Below are positions 17,020-26,022 of a stretch of DNA of 64,000 nt, piece after piece (the stretch's first letter is position 1; each line of letters starts with the position of its first letter). Both the position numbers and the translations under genes were made by a program. Under the pieces are notes generated by a model. That model worked only from the letters and a program-made list of their open reading frames with translations, had not been told where the DNA came from and did not search any database. Source of the DNA: Streptomyces sp. SA15 (GTDB lineage Bacteria; Actinomycetota; Actinomycetes; Streptomycetales; Streptomycetaceae); assembly GCF_002291145.1 (NCBI RefSeq), contig NZ_NTGE01000126.1, positions 1 through 64,000 on the forward strand, in the 5' to 3' direction.

Positions 17020-18246
17020 ATGGCCGAGTTCACCATGGAGCTCAACGACGAACAGAAGGAGGTCCGGGACTGGCTGCACGGCTTCGCCGCCGATGTGATC
17101 CGGCCCGCGGCCGCCGAATGGGACGAGCGTGAGGAGACTCCCTGGCCGGTCATCCAGGAGGCCGCCAAGGTCGGCATCTACTCCCTCGACTTCTACGCCC
17201 AGCAGTACTTCGACCCCACCGGCCTCGGCATACCCATGGCCATGGAGGAACTGTTCTGGGGCGACGCCGGCATCGCCCTCTCCATCGTCGGCACGGGCCT
17301 GGCCGCCGTCGGCGTCCTCGCCAACGGAACCGAGGAGCAGATCGGCACCTGGATTCCGCAGATGTACGGCGATGCGGGCGATGTCAAGGTCGCCGCCTTC
17401 TGCTCGTCCGAGCCGGACGCCGGTTCCGACGTGGCCTCGATGCGGACGCGGGCCGTGTACGACGAGGCCAAGGACGAGTGGGTGATCAACGGCACGAAGA
17501 CCTGGGCGACCAACGGCGGCATAGCCAATGTCCACGTCGTCGTCGCGGTCGTCGACCCGGAGCTCGGTTCCAAGGGCCACGCGTCCTTCATCGTCCCGCC
17601 GAACACGCCCGGTCTCGCCCAGGGCCAGAAGTTCAAGAAGCACGGCATCCGCGCCTCGCACACCGCCGAGGTGATCCTGGACAACGTCCGCGTGCCCGGC
17701 TCCTGCCTGCTCGGCGGCAAGGAGAAGCTGGACGAGCGGCTGGCTCGCGCCCGGGAGAGGGCGAAGGCGAGCGGTGAGCGTGTGAAGAACGCGGCGATGG
17801 CCACGTTCGAGGCCTCGCGTCCGGCCGTGGGAGCGATGGCGGTGGGCACCGCCCGGGCCGCGTACGAGGTGGCTCTCGACTACGCGAAGACGCGTGAGCA
17901 GTTCGGTCGGCCGATCATCGACAACCAGGGCGTCGCCTTCCAGCTGGCGGACATGCGGACGTCCATCGACGCGGCCCGCCTCCTGGTCTGGCGGGCGTCC
18001 TGGATGGCGGTCAACGGCAAGCAGTTCACTGCGGCCGAGGGCTCGATGTCCAAGCTGTTCGCGAGCGAGACCGCGAAGAAGGTCACGGCCCAGGCGATTC
18101 AGATCCTGGGCGGGAACGGCTACACGCGGGAGTACCCGGTCGAGCGGATGCACCGTGACGCCGCCATCTACACGATCTTCGAAGGCACGAGCGAGATCCA
18201 GCGGTTGGTGATCGCGCGGACGTTGTCGGGGATGCCGATTCGGTAG
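17020..18246 (+). CDS. Acyl-CoA dehydrogenase
   Basis: A 408-aa flavoenzyme for alpha,beta-dehydrogenation of acyl-CoA. Motifs: FCSSEPDAGSDVASM (FAD/substrate), KTWATNGGIANV, YAKTREQFGRPI, IQILGGNGYTREYPVERMHR and the C-terminal IFEGTSEIQR with the catalytic Glu position. The start ATG at 17020 has a strong GGAGGGG ribosome site. The stop is 12 bp from the convergent P450 gene. The divergent TetR gene probably controls it. The substrate chain is not predictable; the IFEGTSEIQ form is typical of short/medium-chain type enzymes. Confidence 0.93.
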   Translation: MAEFTMELNDEQKEVRDWLHGFAADVIRPAAAEWDEREETPWPVIQEAAKVGIYSLDFYAQQYFDPTGLGIPMAMEELFWGDAGIALSIVGTGLAAVGVLANGTEEQIGTWIPQMYGDAGDVKVAAFCSSEPDAGSDVASMRTRAVYDEAKDEWVINGTKTWATNGGIANVHVVVAVVDPELGSKGHASFIVPPNTPGLAQGQKFKKHGIRASHTAEVILDNVRVPGSCLLGGKEKLDERLARARERAKASGERVKNAAMATFEASRPAVGAMAVGTARAAYEVALDYAKTREQFGRPIIDNQGVAFQLADMRTSIDAARLLVWRASWMAVNGKQFTAAEGSMSKLFASETAKKVTAQAIQILGGNGYTREYPVERMHRDAAIYTIFEGTSEIQRLVIARTLSGMPIR

Positions 18247-18258
18247 CGCCGGGGGTAC

Positions 18259-19482
18259 TCACCGGCATGACCAGGTGACGCGCAGAGTCTCGGGCCCGCG
18301 GATCAACGCGCCCTTCCTGAAGGGCACTTCCTCCGGCGGTACGGCGAGCCCCAGATCCGGAATCCCGTCCAGCAGCGCGTCGACCAGCAGCTCGGACTCC
18401 AGCCGGACGAGCATTCCGCCAGGGCAGGAGTGCGGGCCGGAGCCGAAGGAGAGGTGCGGGTTCGGGCCGCGGTCGAAGTCGATCGTCTCCGGGAACGGGA
18501 AGACGTCCGGGTCGCGGTTCGCGGCCGGATACGACACGTGGATCGCGTCGCCCGTCCGGATCCGTACGCCCCTGATCCCCACGTCCTCCACGGCGATCCG
18601 CGACAGGCCGACCCCGTTGCGGTGCGGGATGTACCGCAGCAGTTCGTCGATGGCCCTCGGGCGGATCTCCGGCTCGGCGCGCAGCCGTTCGGCGAGGCCG
18701 GGGCGGGTCAGGAGGACGTAGAACATCTGGCCGCTGTGGTGGGCGACCTGCTCGCCGCCGATCTGGAGGAGCACCGCGAGGCCCACAGCCTCCTCCAGGG
18801 TCACCTCGCCGCGGCCCACGGCGGCGCCGAGCAGCGAGGTGACGTCCTCGGCCGTGCTGCCCTCGCGCGCGCCGATGAGCCGGGCGAAGTACGCGCCCAT
18901 CTCGCTCTTGGCCTTCTCGCCGGCCTGGGCGCCGTGCGAGGCGGACAGGATGAGCTGGGTCCAGGTGTGCATGCCGTGCCAGTCGGCGGCCGGGACGCCC
19001 ATCAGCTCGCAGATCACCGCGAGGGAGAACGGGCTGAGGACGGCCGCTGTGAGATCGGCGGGCGGGCCGTCCTGAAGCAGTTCGTCGACCAGTTCGTCGA
19101 GCATGCGGCGGGACTTCTCGCGGATCCGCGCCACGCCCGCCGCCGTGAAGGCGGCGGCCACCGAGCGGCGCAGCCGGGTGTGGTCGGGCGGGTCCAGGAA
19201 ACCGACCTCGCCACGAACCGGAACGAAATCCGGGGCGAGCCGGGTGACCTGCCGGTCCATGACGGCCTCGCGGCTGAACCGGGGGTCGTCGGTCACCATC
19301 CGCACGTCCTCGTAGCGGGTGACCAGCCAGGCCCAGCCTTCGCCGTTGGGCAACTGGATCCTCGTGACCGGGCCCTCGCGCATCAACTCGGTCAGCACCG
19401 GGTCGAAGTCGACGCCGGCCAGGTCGAGCGCCGGCCAGTGCCGGATCGGGGGCAGGATCTCGGTGAGGGTCTCTTCGCTCAT
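18259..19482 (-). CDS. Cytochrome P450
   Basis: A 407-aa soluble bacterial P450. Heme-binding motif FGSGPHSCPGGML is near residues 345-357, K-helix ExxR is in ELLRYIPH, and the PERF-like region is FDRGPNPHLSF. ATG 19482 (MSEETLTEILPP) is chosen because longer frames add unrelated sequence. The I-helix reads LLQIGGEQVAHHSG and lacks the usual (A/G)GxxT threonine used for oxygen activation. No ferredoxin gene is adjacent. The substrate is unknown; such enzymes act in secondary metabolism or xenobiotic oxidation. Confidence 0.9.
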   Translation of the reverse strand: MSEETLTEILPPIRHWPALDLAGVDFDPVLTELMREGPVTRIQLPNGEGWAWLVTRYEDVRMVTDDPRFSREAVMDRQVTRLAPDFVPVRGEVGFLDPPDHTRLRRSVAAAFTAAGVARIREKSRRMLDELVDELLQDGPPADLTAAVLSPFSLAVICELMGVPAADWHGMHTWTQLILSASHGAQAGEKAKSEMGAYFARLIGAREGSTAEDVTSLLGAAVGRGEVTLEEAVGLAVLLQIGGEQVAHHSGQMFYVLLTRPGLAERLRAEPEIRPRAIDELLRYIPHRNGVGLSRIAVEDVGIRGVRIRTGDAIHVSYPAANRDPDVFPFPETIDFDRGPNPHLSFGSGPHSCPGGMLVRLESELLVDALLDGIPDLGLAVPPEEVPFRKGALIRGPETLRVTWSCR

Positions 19483-19582
19483 GCCGTCTCTTCGCGGAAG
19501 TCGTGAGCGTGGTCCCACCCACGATCCCCGGACGGGGCGACGATGTCGCGCCGGGCTGCTCCGTATCGGGGAACGCCATCCC

Positions 19583-19819
19583 CTATGGGGCACCCCCGCT
19601 GCTGTGAGCAATGCACGCCACATCGATACGATCGGCCAGCTTGGCCAACTCGATGGTCAACGCGGCCACCGTGTCCTCATCGAGCCCGTCCGCCCCGGCC
19701 TCCACAAGGTGCAGCCACCTCCCGCCCACCGTGCGGAGCAATTTGCTCACATCGGCGGCAGCCACCTGCAAGGTCCCGCGGTCGTCGACGATCAGAGGCA
19801 GAGTCACTTCGCGGTTCAC
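19583..19819 (-). CDS. Small conserved-type protein, 78 aa
   Basis: GTG 19819 starts a 78-aa protein reading VNREVTLPLIVDDRG and ending IAHSSGGAP. It is amphipathic, with no signal or membrane segment. It resembles small Streptomyces proteins I recall under a DUF6213-type name, but I cannot verify that. It is flanked by the P450 gene and the aldehyde dehydrogenase gene on the same strand, the latter 25 bp upstream, so it may be the last gene of that transcript. Function unknown. Confidence 0.6.
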   Translation of the reverse strand: MNREVTLPLIVDDRGTLQVAAADVSKLLRTVGGRWLHLVEAGADGLDEDTVAALTIELAKLADRIDVACIAHSSGGAP

Positions 19820-19844
19820 AAACGGGATGGTAGCCGCGCAGCGC

Positions 19845-21230
19845 TCACGCACCGTGCCAAACGGTAGTGATGTTGCAGAACTCCCGGATTCCGTGCCCGG
19901 ACAGCTCACGCCCGTATCCGGACCGCTTCACTCCACCGAACGGGAACGCCGGATGGGACGCCGTCATCCCGTTGACGTACACACCGCCCGCCTCCAGGTC
20001 CCGTACGAAACGGTCGACCTCGGTCTCGTCCCGCGTCCAGACATTGGAACTCAGTCCGAACGGCGAGTCGTTGGCGATCAGCACGGCCTCGTCCAGGTCG
20101 GCCGCGCGGTACAGCGTGGCGACCGGCCCGAAGGCCTCCTCCCGGTGGATGCGCATCTCGCGGCCGATGTCAGCCAGCACGGTCGGCGGGTAGTACCAGC
20201 CCGGCCCGCCGGGCCGTTCGCCACCGCACAGCACCGTCGCTCCGCCGCGCCTGGCGTCGGCGACCAGTTCCTCCAGATCATCCCGCCCCCGCTCGCTCGA
20301 CAGTGGCCCGATCTCCGTCTCCTCCTCCAGCGGATCGCCGACCTTCAGCGCCTTCATGCCTTCGACGAACCGCTCGGCGAAGCGGTCGTACACGTCCGTG
20401 TGCACGATGAACCGCTTGGCGGCGATGCACGACTGCCCGGTGTTCTGCACGCGGGCGGTCACCGCGACCTGGGCCGCCCGGTCGATGTCGGCGGACGGCA
20501 TCACCACGAACGGGTCGCTGCCGCCCAGCTCCAGTACCGTCTTCTTGATCATCTCCGCGGCGGTGGACGCCACCGCCCGGCCCGCGGGCTCGCTGCCGGT
20601 GAGGGTGGCCGCCTTGACGCGCTCGTCGCGCAGGATGTCGTCGACCTGTCCGGAGCCGATGAGCAGGGTCTGGAAACAGCCCTCGGTGAAGCCCGCGCGG
20701 TGGAACAGGTCCTCCAGGTAGAGGGCGGTCTGCGGGACGTTCGAGGCGTGCTTGAGCAGGCCCACGTTGCCCGCCATCAGGGCCGGGGCCGCGAAGCGGA
20801 TCACCTGCCAGAGGGGGAAGTTCCACGGCATCACCGCGAGCACCGGTCCCATCGGCCGGTAGCGGACCAGGGCGCGGGAGGCGCCGGAGTCCTTCACGTC
20901 GAAGTCGGCGGGCTCCTCGTCGGCGAGCAGTTCCTCGGCGTGCTCGGCGTACCAGCGCATCGCCTTGACGCACTTGGCGGCCTCCGCGCGCGCCTGCTTG
21001 ATGGGCTTGCCCATCTCGGTCGTCAGCACGCGGGCGATGTCCTGCTGATCCTCGTCGAGGAGATCGGCGGCCCGGTTCAGGAGGCGGGCCCGCTCGGCGA
21101 AGGTCGTCGTCCGGTACGTGCGGAACGTGGCCTCCGCGAGCTGGAGCCGGCGCTCGATCTCCTCCTCGCCCATGGCCTCGTACGTCTTGAGTGTCTCGCC
21201 GTTCGCCGGGTTGACCGTTGCGATGGGCAT
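19845..21230 (-). CDS. NAD(P)-dependent aldehyde dehydrogenase, succinate-semialdehyde type
   Basis: A 461-aa ALDH from ATG 21230, with a GGGAGG ribosome site. The start MPIATVNPANGETLKTYEAM matches the GabD-like class. Catalytic Glu is in LELGGSDPFVV and nucleophile Cys in NTGQSCIAAKRF (about residue 267); PWNFPLWQ and EEAFGPVA are present. It probably oxidises succinic semialdehyde or a related aldehyde. At 461 aa it is slightly shorter than typical GabD, like the actinobacterial NADP-dependent subgroup. Genes beside it give no pathway clue. Confidence 0.9.
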   Translation of the reverse strand: MPIATVNPANGETLKTYEAMGEEEIERRLQLAEATFRTYRTTTFAERARLLNRAADLLDEDQQDIARVLTTEMGKPIKQARAEAAKCVKAMRWYAEHAEELLADEEPADFDVKDSGASRALVRYRPMGPVLAVMPWNFPLWQVIRFAAPALMAGNVGLLKHASNVPQTALYLEDLFHRAGFTEGCFQTLLIGSGQVDDILRDERVKAATLTGSEPAGRAVASTAAEMIKKTVLELGGSDPFVVMPSADIDRAAQVAVTARVQNTGQSCIAAKRFIVHTDVYDRFAERFVEGMKALKVGDPLEEETEIGPLSSERGRDDLEELVADARRGGATVLCGGERPGGPGWYYPPTVLADIGREMRIHREEAFGPVATLYRAADLDEAVLIANDSPFGLSSNVWTRDETEVDRFVRDLEAGGVYVNGMTASHPAFPFGGVKRSGYGRELSGHGIREFCNITTVWHGA

Positions 21231-21306
21231 GGCTGACCTCCCTGGGGACGGGCTGTGTTCCGACCTTCCCGCGCGGCGGTGGGCGCCGCAACGCGTAGGC
21301 ATCCGC

Positions 21307-21765
21307 TCAGACCGAGTGCTCCGCCAAGCGGTCGAGAAACGCGGCCTGCGCCTTCACGATCACGGTCCGGGCCCGCTCCAGTCCGAACCACTCCACCCGG
21401 TCCAGCTCCGGGAACTCCTGGATCCGCCCGGACTTCGGCGGCCACTCCATCGGGAAAGTGCCCGGGTCGATCGTCGCCGGGTCGAGGTCCGCCTCGACCG
21501 CCCACGCCGTGACGATCTTGCCGTTCGTCTGCCGGACCTCGCCGAGCGGTACGGCCTCGCCGTCGGGCGGCTCCAGCCCCAGCTCCTCCTGGAACTCGCG
21601 GCGGGCCGCGTCCCAGGCAGGCTCTTCGGGGTCGTACTCGCCCTTCGGCACGGTCCACGCTCCCGCGTCGCGCCGCGTGAAGAAGGGGCCGCCCATGTGG
21701 CCGAGCAACACCTCCAGGCCGTGGTCGGTGCGGCGGAAGAGCAGCAGGCCCGCGCTGTGTTTCAC
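21307..21765 (-). CDS. NUDIX hydrolase
   Basis: GTG 21765 starts a 152-aa protein, VKHSAGLLLFRR, with a full Nudix box: GEYDPEEPAWDAARREFQEELG. Its start overlaps the stop of the DNA ligase gene by four bases (GTGA), so the two are coupled. The N-terminal form resembles MutT/diadenosine-polyphosphate hydrolases. Coupling to an ATP-dependent ligase suggests a role in nucleotide-pool cleaning or removing a ligase-related nucleotide, but the substrate cannot be read from sequence. Confidence 0.9.
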   Translation of the reverse strand: MKHSAGLLLFRRTDHGLEVLLGHMGGPFFTRRDAGAWTVPKGEYDPEEPAWDAARREFQEELGLEPPDGEAVPLGEVRQTNGKIVTAWAVEADLDPATIDPGTFPMEWPPKSGRIQEFPELDRVEWFGLERARTVIVKAQAAFLDRLAEHSV

Positions 21766-23300
21766 GGCTTCACCTCGCGATGGGCCGCGAGCAGCGTCTC
21801 GACCGTGTCCGCGTCCTCCGGTCGCTTGTCCTCGCGGTAGCGGACCACGCGGGCGAAGCGGAGGGTGACGCCGGCCGGGTAGCGGGTGGACTTCTGCAGG
21901 CCGTCGTAGGCGATCTCCACGACGAGCTCGGGGCGTACGGTGACCACGTATCCGCTGTCGTCCACGGCCAGCTCCTGGAGCCGCTCGGTCTGCCAGGTCA
22001 GCATCGCGTCGGTCAAGCCCTTGAAGGTCTTGCCGAGCATCGCGAAGGAACCGTCCGCGGTGCGGGCGCCGAGGTGGAGGTTGGACAGCTTGCCGGTGCG
22101 GCGGCCATGGCCCCACTCGGCCGCCAGGACCACCAGATCGAGCGTGTGGACGGGCTTGACCTTCAGCCAGGACGCGCCGCGCCGTCCCGCGCTGTAGGGG
22201 GCGTCGAGGGACTTCACGACCACGCCCTCGTGGCCGCGCTTCAGGGTCTCGGCGAGGAACTCCTCGGCCGTGCGCACGTCCTGTGGCCCGGACACCGTCG
22301 TGCGCCGCACCCGCATCGGCTCGGGCACCAGCCGGGCCAGCTCCGCGTGCCGCTCGGCGAACGGCAGGTCGAGCAGGTCGCGGTCGTCGACGGACAGGGC
22401 GTCGAAGAAGACGGGGGAGACGGGGACCGCCCGAGCGGCCGTCGTCACGTCCACGCGCGAACCGACGCGACCGGCGATCTCCTGGAAGGAGCGGGGGCGT
22501 CCGTCCTCGTCGAAGGCGATGACCTCGCCGTCCAGGATGAAGCGCTCGCCCCGCAACTCCAGGGCGGCGGAGGTCAGTTCGGGCAGGCGGTCGGTGATGT
22601 CGTCGAGGGTGCGGGTGTAGAGCCGTACGGTGTCGCCCTCGCGGTGGACCTGGACGCGGATGCCGTCCAGCTTCTCCTCCACCGCGCACGCCCCCAGCTT
22701 CTCGACCGCCTCGGCGACCGAGGAGGCGCTGTGCGCCAGCATCGGCAGGACCGGGCGGCCGACGGTCAGCCGGAAGCGGTCCAGCGCGGTGGGGCCGTCC
22801 GCCAGCAGGGCCTCGGCCACCGTCTGGAGCGAGCCCGCGAGCATCACCGCCCGCCGTACCTCCGCCGGCGGCGCGCCCGTAGCCTCGGCCAGCCCCTCGA
22901 CCGCGACCGCGTCCAGCGCGCCCTGCCGGACCTCGCCGGTGATCAGGCCGAGCAGGAAGCGCTGTTCGTTCTCCGTGGCCGCGCCCATCAGCTCGCCGAC
23001 CAGCCGGGCCCGCTCGGCCTGCGAACCGGTGCCCGAGACCTTGCCCAGCTCGCTGAGCCGGGCGTCGACCTCGCGCACGGTCAGGGTCGGTTCGGCCGCC
23101 GGGGCGACCCGGCGGCTGAGCACCTTCCAGCCGACGCCCAGCCGACCCTGGGGCAGCCGTCCCGCCAGATACGGGATGACGATCGGTACGTCGTCCGCCT
23201 CGGCGTCCCGGAACAGCTCGGCGAGGAGCGCGATCTTCCGGGAGCGCGCCGAGGTCGCGGCGACCTCCTGGGACACACGGGCCAGCCGGGTCAGCAGCAT
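21762..23300 (-). CDS. ATP-dependent DNA ligase (LigB-type)
   Basis: A 512-aa ligase from ATG 23300. The N-terminal DNA-binding domain (about 1-180) has SARSRKIALLAELFRDAE. The adenylation domain has lysine about 210 in EEKLDGIRVQVHR (KxDG), RFILDGEVIAFDEDGRP, EGVVVKSLDAPYSAGRRGASW and the KVKP motif. An OB-fold follows. It is separate from LigD-type NHEJ ligases: no polymerase or nuclease domain. It is coupled to a NUDIX gene. A GTG 15 bp upstream is an alternative start. Likely role: accessory nick sealing alongside the NAD-dependent LigA. Confidence 0.92.
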   Translation of the reverse strand: MLLTRLARVSQEVAATSARSRKIALLAELFRDAEADDVPIVIPYLAGRLPQGRLGVGWKVLSRRVAPAAEPTLTVREVDARLSELGKVSGTGSQAERARLVGELMGAATENEQRFLLGLITGEVRQGALDAVAVEGLAEATGAPPAEVRRAVMLAGSLQTVAEALLADGPTALDRFRLTVGRPVLPMLAHSASSVAEAVEKLGACAVEEKLDGIRVQVHREGDTVRLYTRTLDDITDRLPELTSAALELRGERFILDGEVIAFDEDGRPRSFQEIAGRVGSRVDVTTAARAVPVSPVFFDALSVDDRDLLDLPFAERHAELARLVPEPMRVRRTTVSGPQDVRTAEEFLAETLKRGHEGVVVKSLDAPYSAGRRGASWLKVKPVHTLDLVVLAAEWGHGRRTGKLSNLHLGARTADGSFAMLGKTFKGLTDAMLTWQTERLQELAVDDSGYVVTVRPELVVEIAYDGLQKSTRYPAGVTLRFARVVRYREDKRPEDADTVETLLAAHREVKP

Positions 23301-23329
23301 GCAGCCATGGTGCACCGGAAGGGGGCGGT

Positions 23330-24265
23330 CTACACCCGGACGGTCGCGTCGAGGTCCGACATGAGCAGCTCGCCGTTGATCGTGGAGCCCGCCCGGTACC
23401 CACCCGCCGCCGCGTTGACGACCTGCTCCGCGAAGCCCCTCGCGTTGCCCGCCGACCACACGCCGGGCACGGTCGTCAGGCCCGTCTCGTCGACCACGGG
23501 GTACGCGCCGAACGGGGTCTCGCGCAGCTCCGCGCCGAGGCGCCGCAGCAGATCGGTCTGTGGGACGGCCCGGGGCGCCACGAACAGCACCTCGCGGTGG
23601 TGCGTGGTGCCGTCCGCGAGCCCGACCCCGGTGAGCCGGTCGTCCTGCGTGACCAGTCCGGTGACCTCGCCGGGCACCACCTTGACCCCGGCCGTCGCCA
23701 GCCTGCGCAGGTCGTCGTCCGACAGCTCCTCCTCGCTGACCTTGTGCAGGAAGAAGGTCACGTCCTTCGACCACTGGGTCACCATCAGCGCCTGGTGCAC
23801 GCTCATCGGGGACGTGGCGAGCACGCCGAACGCCTGGTCGCGGACCTCCCAGCCGTGGCAGTACGGGCAGTGCAGCACGTCCCGCCCGAAGCGCTCGGCC
23901 ACCCCGGGCACCGCGGGCAGCTCGTCCTTCAGGCCGGTCGCGATCAACAGCCGGCGGGCGTGCACGGTTCTCCCGCTCGCCAGCGCCACGGCGAAGTCGC
24001 CGTCCTTGCCGACGTCCACCGCCCGGTCCCGGACCAGCTCCACGCCGTAGCGCGCGATCTCCTCGCGGCCGAGTGCCAGGAACTCCGCGGGCGGCATGCC
24101 GTCCCGGCTCAGGTAGCCGTGCATGTGCGCGGCGGGCGCGTTGCGCGGCTCGCCCGCGTCGACGACCAGCGTGCGGCGCCGGGCCCGGCCGAGGACCAGT
24201 GCGGCGGAGAGTCCGGCCGTGCCGCCTCCGACGACGACCACTTCGTACGAGTCCTTCTGGGTCAT
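23330..24265 (-). CDS. Thioredoxin-reductase-like FAD/NAD(P) oxidoreductase
   Basis: A 311-aa flavoprotein from ATG 24265, with a GGAGG site. FAD motif VVVVGGGTAGLSAALVLGRA is at the N terminus, with a redox pair in CPYCHGWEVRD (about 132-135), a degenerate NADP motif region, and a C-terminal GVWSAGNARGFAEQVVNAAAGG. The CPYC centre and two-domain length match TrxR-like and bacillithiol/FucO-type reductases. No thioredoxin gene is near. It is divergent from an XRE-cupin regulator, a common pair, and is the likely target of that regulator. Confidence 0.9.
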   Translation of the reverse strand: MTQKDSYEVVVVGGGTAGLSAALVLGRARRRTLVVDAGEPRNAPAAHMHGYLSRDGMPPAEFLALGREEIARYGVELVRDRAVDVGKDGDFAVALASGRTVHARRLLIATGLKDELPAVPGVAERFGRDVLHCPYCHGWEVRDQAFGVLATSPMSVHQALMVTQWSKDVTFFLHKVSEEELSDDDLRRLATAGVKVVPGEVTGLVTQDDRLTGVGLADGTTHHREVLFVAPRAVPQTDLLRRLGAELRETPFGAYPVVDETGLTTVPGVWSAGNARGFAEQVVNAAAGGYRAGSTINGELLMSDLDATVRV

Positions 24266-24307
24266 GGTGACCACCTCCACGGAAAAGGTCGCTCGCCCAC
24301 TGCCGTA

Positions 24308-24342
24308 TTGACAAATGTGTTTGCCGAAACTGCAATGGAGTC
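24308..24342 (+). promoter_or_regulatory. Promoter of the XRE-cupin gene with embedded inverted repeat
   Basis: A consensus TTGACA (24308-24313), 17-bp spacer and TGCAAT (24331-24336) end seven bases before the ATG at 24343. The transcript would be leaderless or nearly so, although GGAG lies at 24337. The spacer contains CAAA-TGTG-TTTG (24312-24323), a small inverted repeat that could be an autoregulatory operator. It also faces the divergent flavoprotein gene. Confidence 0.6.
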
Positions 24343-24927
24343 ATGAGTGACGACACGGGCATGGACGAGGTGCTCGCGGAGGTCGGTCCCCGGCTGCGGC
24401 GGATTCGGAAGGAGCGGGGCGCGACGCTCGCCGGGCTGTCGGAGGCGACCGGCATCTCGGTGAGCACCCTGTCGCGGCTGGAGTCCGGCCTGCGCAAGCC
24501 CAGCCTGGAACTGCTGCTGCCGATCGCGCGGGCCCACGAGGTGGCTCTGGACGAGCTGGTGGGGGCTCCGCCGGTGCGGGATCCGCGGGTGCGGGCCCAG
24601 CCGATCGTGCGGCACGGGCGCACCTACTGGCCGCTCACCCGTCAGCCCGGCGGACTCCAGGCGTTCAAGGTGCTCGTACCGCAGGGGAAGGAGGAGCCGG
24701 AACCCCGTGTCCACGAGGGGTACGAATGGCTCTATGTCCTCTCCGGGCGGCTGAGGTTCGTGCTGGGCGAGCACGACGTGGTGCTCACCGCGGGGGAGGC
24801 CGCCGAGTTCGACACACGCGTGCCGCACTGGTTCGGGTCGACGGGGGAGGGGCCGGCGGAGTTCCTGAGCCTGTTCGGGCCACAGGGCGAGCGCATGCAC
24901 GTACGGGCGCGGCCCAAGCGGTCGTGA
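24343..24927 (+). CDS. XRE-family regulator with C-terminal cupin
   Basis: A 194-aa regulator: XRE helix-turn-helix at about residues 12-68 (LRRIRKERGATLAGLSEATGISVSTLSRLESG) and a cupin sensor domain at about 105-190 (PRVHEGYEWLYVLSGRLRF, VLTAGEAAEFDTRVPHWFG). It is divergent from the thioredoxin-reductase-like gene across 77 bp. Family members often repress a neighbouring oxidoreductase in response to a small molecule bound in the cupin. Confidence 0.92.
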   Translation: MSDDTGMDEVLAEVGPRLRRIRKERGATLAGLSEATGISVSTLSRLESGLRKPSLELLLPIARAHEVALDELVGAPPVRDPRVRAQPIVRHGRTYWPLTRQPGGLQAFKVLVPQGKEEPEPRVHEGYEWLYVLSGRLRFVLGEHDVVLTAGEAAEFDTRVPHWFGSTGEGPAEFLSLFGPQGERMHVRARPKRS

Positions 24928-25044
24928 CGCACACGACTGTTCCCTGATGGGCAAGCGACCGCTTAGTATGCGTGGGACCCCGGTCAGAGGACACCGGCAC
25001 GCCCCTCAGGCGAGCAAATCGACACAGTCCCGTGGAGGCCCCGC

Positions 25045-26022
25045 ATGCAGGCATGGCAAGTGCACGAGAACGGCGAGCCGGGCGAGGTGATGCGCCTGGA
25101 GGGCGTGGCGCGACCCACGCCGGGTGACGGCCAGGTCCTGCTGAAGGTGCGTGCCGCGAACATCAACTTCCCGGACGTGCTCATGGTCCGGGGCCAGTAC
25201 CAGGTCAGGCCTCCGCTGCCGTTCACCCCGGGCGTGGAGATCTGCGGCGAGACCGAGGACGGCCGCCGGGTCATCGCCAACCCCGCACTGCCCTACGGCG
25301 GTTTCGCCGAGTACGCCGTCGCGGACGCCGCCGCTCTCCTGCCCGCGCCCGACTCCCTGGACGACGCCGAGGCAGCCGCCCTGCACATCGGCTACCAGAC
25401 GGGTTGGTTCGGCCTGCACCGGCGGGCCCGGCTGGAGGCCGGCGAGACTCTGCTCGTCCACGCTGCCGCTGGAGGGGTCGGCAGCGCGGCCGTGCAGCTC
25501 GGGAAGGCGGCCGGGGCCACCGTCATCGGGGTCGTCGGCGGGGCCGACAAGGCCGCCGTCGCGCGCGAACTGGGCTGCGACGTCGTGATCGACCGGCGCA
25601 GCCAGGACGTCGTCGCGGCGGTGAAGGAGGCAACCGGCGGCCGGGGCGCCGACGTGATCTACGACCCGGTCGGCGGCGAGGCCTACACCCAGTCCACGAA
25701 GGTCGTCGCCTTCGAGGGCCGGATCGTGGTCGTGGGCTTCGCGAGCGGGACCATCCCGAGCCCAGGGTTGAACCACGCACTGGTGAAGAACTACGCGATC
25801 CTCGGCCTGCACTGGGGCCTGTACAACACCAAGAACCCGAAGCTGGTCCAGCACTGCCACGAGCAGCTCACCGAACTGGCCGCCCGGGGCGCGATCAAGC
25901 CGCTGGTGAGCGAGCGAGTGCCGATGAGCGGGGCCGCGGCGGCCGTGCAGCGGGTCGCCGACGGTGTGACGACCGGCCGGGTCGCCGTCATCCCCGGTCT
26001 CGCTCAAGGAGGTGCGGCATGA
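25045..26022 (+). CDS. NADPH:quinone oxidoreductase-type MDR enzyme
   Basis: A 325-aa zinc-less medium-chain dehydrogenase/reductase. N-terminal MQAWQVHENGEPGEVMRLE, the NADP-binding motif LLVHAAAGGVGSAAVQLGKAAGATVIG and GGRGADVIYDPVGGE are present. Zinc-coordinating cysteines are absent, placing it in the quinone reductase/enoyl reductase subgroup. Its stop overlaps the next acyl-CoA dehydrogenase gene by ATGA, making a three-gene operon. With two dehydrogenase-like partners, a role as reductase in fatty or branched acyl-CoA metabolism is plausible. Confidence 0.9.
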   Translation: MQAWQVHENGEPGEVMRLEGVARPTPGDGQVLLKVRAANINFPDVLMVRGQYQVRPPLPFTPGVEICGETEDGRRVIANPALPYGGFAEYAVADAAALLPAPDSLDDAEAAALHIGYQTGWFGLHRRARLEAGETLLVHAAAGGVGSAAVQLGKAAGATVIGVVGGADKAAVARELGCDVVIDRRSQDVVAAVKEATGGRGADVIYDPVGGEAYTQSTKVVAFEGRIVVVGFASGTIPSPGLNHALVKNYAILGLHWGLYNTKNPKLVQHCHEQLTELAARGAIKPLVSERVPMSGAAAAVQRVADGVTTGRVAVIPGLAQGGAA

